Part shown: positions 59,051-64,000 of the stretch, in pieces | Layout of the letters: each line of letters begins with the position of its first letter | How positions within the stretch are numbered: position 1 is the stretch's first letter | DNA from: Ferdinandcohnia sp036962705 | GTDB taxonomy: Bacteria > Bacillota > Bacilli > Bacillales > Bacillaceae_L | Direction of reading: 5' to 3' | NCBI RefSeq assembly: GCF_036962705.1 | Contig: NZ_JBALOQ010000008.1 | Span: forward strand, 1-64,000 | DNA: 64,000 bases | Position numbers and translations under genes: made by a program | Notes under the pieces: model-generated | What the model saw: the letters and a program-made list of their open reading frames with translations, nothing else | What the model was told of the DNA's origin: nothing | Database searches by the model: none

Positions 59051-59164
59051 ATGAAAACTATAAAATGGCGTCCATTATCAACTAATCGTATAGAATCTGG
59101 TTCTTTATGGACATTGAAAAACTTCAACAATTTGAAAGTCAGGGCCTGCTTACAAGAGCAGTAA
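59051..59164 (+). CDS. Possible 37-aa small protein
   Basis: ATG 59051 behind GGGG gives MKTIKWRPLSTNRIESGSLW then TLKNFNNLKVRACLQEQ, 37 residues, and a terminator follows 13 bases after the stop codon. Basic, no membrane helix. There is no homolog known to me. The surrounding 58870-59328 (459 bp) holds no other gene. The link between frame and terminator is the only support; the transcript could equally be non-coding. Confidence 0.3.
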   Translation: MKTIKWRPLSTNRIESGSLWTLKNFNNLKVRACLQEQ

Positions 59165-59176
59165 ACAAATAATCGT

Positions 59177-59211
59177 AAGGGCAATTACCATAAGGGTAAG
59201 TTGCCCTTTTT
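59177..59211 (+). terminator. Terminator at 59.2 kb
   Basis: AAGGGCAATTAC / GTAAGTTGCCCTT stem followed by TTTC. Confidence 0.8.
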
Positions 59212-59328
59212 CAGTACAATTGATAAACAAATATTGCAAAAAATTTGTTGAATTTATGATACTATTAACATAACCATAGTGAAAAATGTCGTTTTACATA
59301 TAGATTAAGAAAAACTAGAGGAGACTTT

Positions 59329-61950
59329 ATGATAGGATTTACGCAATTAAAAGGCAAACTAAATAGCGACATAATCCTATTAGTAGTACTGATGGGACTA
59401 GTGCTGTTAGCCTCTCATTTCAAATTATCACTTTTGTATGGAATTACATTCACTTTTGCGAGTATTTTTCTATTTTTAATACTTCGCATATTTGGCTACA
59501 CCGCTGCGATTGTAACTGGGATTATCTCAATCTTCTTTGCTAGCATTTTTTCAAATAGTCCATATTATACAATCATTAGCTTAGCGGAAATCATTTTTGT
59601 GGGTGCGTTTTTCTTGCGAGGTAGAAAAGCAAAAATGTTTTTTGTCGATGTGTTTTTCTGGATTTTGATTGGAATCCTGCTATTATATTTTATCGGTCGG
59701 GAATCTTTGTCTGGCAGTGCACTTTATTTTTTAATTTGTAAGGATATTGCGAACGGACTTTTCAATGTTTTAGTTGCTGACGTGTTATTGGCATATTTTC
59801 CATTTTATAAATTGGTTAAAAACAAAGGAATCAATAAAAATAATGTGTCGATACATCAGTTTTTATCCCAGATTACCATTTTTACTATACTTGTCCCATT
59901 TTTTATTAGTGTTATTACAAATGGATTAAACACTTTTGATTTAATTAAGAAAGATTTAGGTGTTGTAGGCGAAACGAGAGTTAATCGAATTGAAAATGAA
60001 TTTCTCAGATTGGAAAAAGACATTGGCAATATCGATGTGAAACAAATTGAGGATATCATTTGGCGAAATAAGAATAAAGAGAGCGATATCATTATATTTG
60101 ATAATAAGGATCGTGTCATTGCATCGACAGCTATGATGGATTTTGAACCTAATAGGTATGAGATCCGGGAGATATCACCAAGGCTTTACGAGGCATTGTC
60201 AGTTGCTAGCAATGATGTACAGCCGATTACAAGATGGATGGATGCATTTTATTTTTATACGAGAGATACCGATTCATTTCGAATCATGCTCCAGTTTCCT
60301 GTTGCTCAATATCAACAACAGATCTTTAATACTTCGATTGATCAGCTTAAATACTTACTGATTCTTGCAGTGTCAGCAATCATATTTGTTATGGTCATTA
60401 GCCGAATCCTTACGAGCAATGTGAGGCAACTTACATCAATTACGACTGGTTTACCACAAAAGCTTCGTAACATGGAAAATATCGAATGGCCGCAAAGCAC
60501 GATTTCTGAGCTTCGCATTCTAAGTAAAAACCTTAAGAAGATGGCTGATAAGCTGAAGGAGCTTTTCAATGAAAGTATCGAAATGAACCTGATTCTAAAA
60601 GAGCAAACTGTGAAACTGAAGGAATCTGAGGACAAGCTTCAAAAGCTTGCCTTTTATGATAGCTTGACTTATCTGCCTAATCGTTATTATTTCCAAAATT
60701 ACGTTCGAGAACTAATCCGTAATAACCTCGATCAGGAGATTGCGATTATCTTCATAGACCTTAATCAATTCAAGCAAATCAATGATACATTAGGGCACGA
60801 AGCAGGGGATACCCTTCTTAAAGCAACCGCGAACAAGCTGAAGAAGCTACAGGCGAATAACAGACAGGTATTCCGACTTGGAGGGGATGAATTTGTTGTC
60901 GTACACTCTGTTGAAAATAGAGACGAGGTAACTAAAACCCTAGATATGATTGTCAACGAATTTTCAACTTATTTTACAATAGCCGGCCAAGATCATTACA
61001 TTACCGCAAGCATCGGAGTGAGTATGTATCCTGAGGATGGAGAAGACCTAGACACATTAGTAAAATATGCAGACATCGCGATGTATATTTCGAAGGAAAA
61101 GGGCGGGAACACCGTTCAGTTTTTCGACGAATCGATGAAAAATAAATTCCAGGAGCGTCTAATTATTGAAAATTCCTTGCGCACTGCAGTCGATAAGGAA
61201 GGGTTTGAACAGTTTTATCAGCCTAAAACATTTGCAGGTAAAATAACAGGTATTGAAGCCTTACTTCGTTGGAATGACCCTGTTTTAGGTACAGTTTCCC
61301 CAGGGGTGTTTATTGAAGTGGCTGAGGAAATCGGTCTCATTTCACAAATTGACGAATGGTCCCTTGTTCAGGCATGTAGGCAAAATAAACAATGGCAAGA
61401 TAACAATCTTTTACACGTTCCGATTTCAGTAAATCTATCAGCAAAGCATTTCCAACAAGATTATCTTGTTTCCATGGTGAAAAAAGCTTTGGAGACTTCC
61501 GGGTTAAAGCCAAAATATCTAAAACTCGAAATTACAGAAAGTGTATTTATTTCAGACCAACAGCAAGTGGCTAATCGAATTCATAAGCTAAAAGAGTTAG
61601 GTGTTCAAATCTCCATTGATGATTTTGGTAAAGGATATTCCTCCCTGTACCAATTATTAAAGCTTCCAATTGATGAAATTAAAATTGACAGAAAGTTTAT
61701 CCGTAATATCGATAAAAGTGATAAAAAAGCCATCTTGGTCAAATCCATTTTTGATATTGCACACGGGCTTAAGCTGAACGTTGTCGCAGAGGGAGTAGAA
61801 ACTTGGGAAGAATGTGGAATGCTTGTGGATATGGGCTGTGATGAAATCCAAGGCTATTTGTTCAGTAAACCGATTAGCAAAGACAACATGGTTGAATTTA
61901 TTCATAATAAAAAGTCAAAGCCATTTGAATCAGCAGTTGAAGAGGATTAG
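59329..61950 (+). CDS. Membrane GGDEF-EAL protein
   Basis: Putative bifunctional cyclic-di-GMP enzyme of 873 residues. Residues 1-210 hold about seven membrane helices; about 211-345 form an extracytoplasmic sensor region, bounded by a further helix (345-365); then a HAMP-like linker (370-440). The GGDEF domain has an intact GGDEF at 518-522 but no RxxD inhibition site upstream. The EAL domain has EAL at 643-645 (ITGIEALLRW), LEITES, SIDDFGKGYSSL, KIDRKFI and VAEGVET, all catalytic residues present. So both synthesis and breakdown are possible. GAGGAG precedes ATG 59329. It is a single gene with a terminator. Confidence 0.94.
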   Translation: MIGFTQLKGKLNSDIILLVVLMGLVLLASHFKLSLLYGITFTFASIFLFLILRIFGYTAAIVTGIISIFFASIFSNSPYYTIISLAEIIFVGAFFLRGRKAKMFFVDVFFWILIGILLLYFIGRESLSGSALYFLICKDIANGLFNVLVADVLLAYFPFYKLVKNKGINKNNVSIHQFLSQITIFTILVPFFISVITNGLNTFDLIKKDLGVVGETRVNRIENEFLRLEKDIGNIDVKQIEDIIWRNKNKESDIIIFDNKDRVIASTAMMDFEPNRYEIREISPRLYEALSVASNDVQPITRWMDAFYFYTRDTDSFRIMLQFPVAQYQQQIFNTSIDQLKYLLILAVSAIIFVMVISRILTSNVRQLTSITTGLPQKLRNMENIEWPQSTISELRILSKNLKKMADKLKELFNESIEMNLILKEQTVKLKESEDKLQKLAFYDSLTYLPNRYYFQNYVRELIRNNLDQEIAIIFIDLNQFKQINDTLGHEAGDTLLKATANKLKKLQANNRQVFRLGGDEFVVVHSVENRDEVTKTLDMIVNEFSTYFTIAGQDHYITASIGVSMYPEDGEDLDTLVKYADIAMYISKEKGGNTVQFFDESMKNKFQERLIIENSLRTAVDKEGFEQFYQPKTFAGKITGIEALLRWNDPVLGTVSPGVFIEVAEEIGLISQIDEWSLVQACRQNKQWQDNNLLHVPISVNLSAKHFQQDYLVSMVKKALETSGLKPKYLKLEITESVFISDQQQVANRIHKLKELGVQISIDDFGKGYSSLYQLLKLPIDEIKIDRKFIRNIDKSDKKAILVKSIFDIAHGLKLNVVAEGVETWEECGMLVDMGCDEIQGYLFSKPISKDNMVEFIHNKKSKPFESAVEED

Positions 61951-61960
61951 ACATGGGGAG

Positions 61961-61992
61961 AAGGAGGTTCCGTGATGGAACCTCCTTTTCCA
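61961..61992 (+). terminator. Terminator of the GGDEF-EAL gene
   Basis: AAGGAGGTTCC / GGAACCTCCTT stem followed by TTCC. Confidence 0.7.
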
Positions 61993-62002
61993 ATGTAGTT
62001 CC

Positions 62003-62100
62003 AGGCACCATCGGCTCGGATCGCTTCGGAAGGTAAATTGCACCTTCTGTCAGGCTTGACTTATGCATGTCGACGATTAGCGGGCGCCTTTCGCTTTTCT
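62003..62100. repeat. Degenerate Bacillaceae intergenic repeat
   Basis: The segment has CAGGCACC, GGATCGCTTCGGAAGG and ends GGGCGCCTTTCGCTTTTCT, resembling the long intergenic repeat common in Bacillus that ends in a form of GGCGCTT(G/C)CGCTTTTC. It is short and diverged, so the assignment is tentative. Confidence 0.45.
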
Positions 62101-62393
62101 CATAATGTAATATTTACATCTCCATCTTCACTAATTTCAACGGTTGTATAGCTCTCAAATGTCGACATTTCGGTGATGTCGTGCTTTTCCTCACTTGCGA
62201 AACTCTCCATATATCTTTGATACGTGTCTGGATCTTTGACAATGTGATAATAATAGGTCATTTTTCCATTGTTATCGTCATGTGTCCTTAAGAAAAATCT
62301 GTCTTGAAACTCATTTTTAAACCATTCTCTCGCTTCCATATGATTCGAAAAATCTGGCATGTTGTCATAAATAGATGTTATATCAATATTCAT
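62100..62393 (-). CDS. Small acidic hypothetical protein (97 aa)
   Basis: A 97-residue soluble, acidic protein without signal peptide. It starts MNIDITSIYDNMPDFSNHME and contains KMTYYYHIVKDPDTYQRYME, ending in a Glu/Asp-rich strand (TVEISEDGDVNITL). GAGGGGTGAATCAAC precedes ATG 62393. It resembles small conserved Bacillus proteins of unknown function. Not co-transcribed with its neighbours by obvious spacing. Confidence 0.65.
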   Translation of the reverse strand: MNIDITSIYDNMPDFSNHMEAREWFKNEFQDRFFLRTHDDNNGKMTYYYHIVKDPDTYQRYMESFASEEKHDITEMSTFESYTTVEISEDGDVNITL

Positions 62394-62466
62394 GTTGATT
62401 CACCCCTCAAGAGATTCTCAGTTGCGATTAGTATGTCCATCTATTTACAACACATCCATCGAGAAG

Positions 62467-63696
62467 TTATGCCCCCGTTTTCAGATTTTTTTCAATTTTG
62501 ATCTTCATACCAAAATCATTTCGTTCGATTATAAGGGAAACAAGGATACTTCCAATAATTGCCCATAAAGGCGCACCGATATTAAAGAAATTCACACCTG
62601 ACATGCCAATGATGAACGCGAAAAAGGCACCCATTTGGAATTTTGTATCAGAAAAAGCAATCTTCAAGGAACTTAACAGAACCCCTATCATTGCTAAACC
62701 GGCAATCGTGCTCACTATCACAGCGGGCATCGCAATAACAATTGGAACCACAAACGCTGCAAACACACCAAAGCTTGCAAATAACACACCATTTGCAGCA
62801 GAAGCAGCATACCGCCCTTCTTTTTTACCTGACTCATCAGAGGCACAAATAGCTGTCATTGGACCCGCAGTATTAATTGCATGAGCCCCGAAAAACGAAG
62901 CGAAAAATCCCAAAATAGCTCCAAAAACGGCCATTGCACTACTTGGTGGCTTATATCCCTTCCCCATTAAGATTCCGGTCGTTTGTGCATTTTCCGTACA
63001 AATAATTAAAATGGCAAGAGGTATAGAAAGAGAGATAATCGCATTAATACTGAAAGTGGGCATTTCTAGTTGAGGTAGCACAAACGAACTTTGGACATTT
63101 GAAAAATTAAATTCATTCATGACAGCAGCGAGGAGAACAGAAACAACTAAAGCTGATAAAACAGGTGGTATTTTTTTAATATATCGTGAGGAAAACAAAT
63201 AGACTAAGATGGACGAGCCTGCTAATAAGGGTGAAATCTCAACAGCTGTAATCATCTCAATCGCAAAACGCATCATGACACCAACAATCATCCCCATAAC
63301 GATGGGAACAGGTATCCAATTCATCACTTTATCAATTAACCCGGTTGCCCCAAGGATAAGGACAAGTAGATTGGCGACAAGATATGCACCAATTGCTTCC
63401 GGTAATGAAAAATGAGACAACGCACCCGCAACCAACACGGCCCCAGCGATGGAATAAGCCCCAGCAATGGGTTGCTTATATTTCAAGGATAAAAAGAGTC
63501 CCAATAATCCCCCAAAGAAATACACGGCAAATAACCAGCTGATTGTTTGCTCATGGGTTAACCCACCGCTTGATGCACCGCCGATAATAATAAGTGCAGG
63601 ACCTGTGCATCCGAATATTGCAGCTACAACACCGGAGCTAATTGTATTGATATTGAGATTTTCATATAGATCCTTAAAACCCCCATTACCTTTCAT
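62467..63696 (-). CDS. BenE-family benzoate/H+ symporter
   Basis: A 409-residue membrane protein with about twelve helices. AAIFGCTGPALIIIGGASSG (about 24-43), PIAGAYSIAGAVLVAGALSH, PVPIVMGMIVGVMMRFAIEM and FFGAHAINTAGPMTAICASD are the BenE/YdcO-family marks. GGAGGTTCCAATG-type leader (GGAGG, 6-base spacer) precedes ATG 63696. It is the first minus-strand gene of a divergent pair. Benzoate transport is the family annotation; actual substrate is not readable. Confidence 0.88.
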   Translation of the reverse strand: MKGNGGFKDLYENLNINTISSGVVAAIFGCTGPALIIIGGASSGGLTHEQTISWLFAVYFFGGLLGLFLSLKYKQPIAGAYSIAGAVLVAGALSHFSLPEAIGAYLVANLLVLILGATGLIDKVMNWIPVPIVMGMIVGVMMRFAIEMITAVEISPLLAGSSILVYLFSSRYIKKIPPVLSALVVSVLLAAVMNEFNFSNVQSSFVLPQLEMPTFSINAIISLSIPLAILIICTENAQTTGILMGKGYKPPSSAMAVFGAILGFFASFFGAHAINTAGPMTAICASDESGKKEGRYAASAANGVLFASFGVFAAFVVPIVIAMPAVIVSTIAGLAMIGVLLSSLKIAFSDTKFQMGAFFAFIIGMSGVNFFNIGAPLWAIIGSILVSLIIERNDFGMKIKIEKNLKTGA

Positions 63697-63793
63697 TGGA
63701 ACCTCCTTAATTATTCAAAATTCCATGTTTTTAATAGAGCATATGTATTTACCTCCATAATAACACAGACTTTAATTTAAAATTACGTGTTTT

Positions 63794-63813
63794 TTACGAA
63801 CGTCTAAAAAACC
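63794..63813 (+). promoter_or_regulatory. Putative operator half of a repeated 20-bp motif (copy A)
   Basis: TTACGAACGTCTAAAAAACC. A second copy (TTACGAAAGTTTAAAAAACG) is at 63926-63945; 17 of 20 bases agree and the copies are 132 bp apart, in the same orientation, in the divergent region between the BenE gene and the next gene. Confidence 0.45.
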
Positions 63814-63925
63814 TCCAAAAATATAGAAAGAAAGAGCATTTAAGAGAAAGAGTGTAATTTTCCCTAAAAAATGAAGAAAACGAAGATTTGATAATTAAAA
63901 AAAGATTCATTATATTTGTAATTAA

Positions 63926-63945
63926 TTACGAAAGTTTAAAAAACG
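63926..63945 (+). promoter_or_regulatory. Putative operator half of a repeated 20-bp motif (copy B)
   Basis: TTACGAAAGTTTAAAAAACG, copy B of the motif at 63794. It sits about 30 bases before the start of the next gene. Confidence 0.45.
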
Positions 63946-63974
63946 TAATACATAATTCTGGGAGGTAATGAAGA

Positions 63975-64000
63975 ATGACGACTACAGTAAATGAAACTAA
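63975..64000 (+). CDS. Start of a gene running out of the window
   Basis: ATG 63975 follows GGGAGG with a spacer of about nine bases. Only MTTTVNET is visible. ATG 63968 opens a frame that soon stops. No function can be assigned. Confidence 0.6.

Overview
The window comes from a low-GC Gram-positive chromosome, most likely Bacillaceae (Bacillus sensu lato). The evidence is a spore germinant-receptor operon, a Bacillus-type xylR/xylAB locus with XylR operator and cre sites, three S-box (SAM-I) riboswitches, a seven-gene mrp Na+/H+ antiporter operon, strong AGGAGG ribosome-binding sites with frequent TTG/GTG starts, and many rho-independent terminators. No rRNA, tRNA, CRISPR array, complete insertion sequence or prophage was recognised.

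Layout. 1-4.3 kb: 3' part of brnQ, a secreted choice-of-anchor-I protein, a gene remnant and small hypotheticals. 4.4-7.1 kb: an S-box operon (yezD-like, FMN reductase, flavin monooxygenase) that looks like organosulfur scavenging. 7.2-15 kb: an alpha/beta hydrolase, two ABC transporter gene pairs, a stand-alone CysJ-like flavoreductase without its FMN domain, and a PH-domain protein. 15.3-19.6 kb: xylR divergent from xylAB. 19.6-22.1 kb: two complete S-box leaders in tandem before one gene, a MetY enzyme fused to a CoA-binding domain. 22.1-29.5 kb: a structured intergenic region, coaA, a 5 x 20-bp array, a DUF418 membrane protein, a two-component system and a DUF4309-GH3 fusion.

29.8-40.1 kb: poorly characterised membrane and lipoprotein genes (one with a frameshifted neighbour), a His/Tyr-rich cupin, a clade-2 catalase, an extracytoplasmic PQQ dehydrogenase-cytochrome c fusion, and a short tyrosine recombinase in which the first catalytic Arg appears to be Lys. 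40.2-47.3 kb: a KdpD-like USP protein divergent from mrpABCDEFG, followed by two palindromic repeats and a 4 x 52-bp direct-repeat array. 47.4-50.6 kb: an eroded minus-strand cluster of small genes and fragments, resembling an immunity-gene graveyard, ending in a duplicated 3' end of a ykuK-family gene. 50.6-64 kb: a germinant receptor operon, two membrane proteins, an RlmD-type methyltransferase, a CDF transporter, a GGDEF-EAL protein, a BenE transporter and the first bases of another gene.

Functional themes are sulfur supply under SAM control (4.4-7.1 and 19.6-22.1 kb), xylose use under XylR/CcpA, ion and pH homeostasis (mrp), spore germination (ger), and extracytoplasmic oxidation (PQQ dehydrogenase). 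No complete, clearly new system was found. The strongest leads are the tandem S-box leaders with an empty first unit, the PQQ-cytochrome protein with a W-D-Y-D active-site motif, the two periodic arrays, the three-hairpin RNA candidate at 22.2 kb, and the recombination scar at ykuK. All family assignments come from reading the translated sequence; no database search was run.
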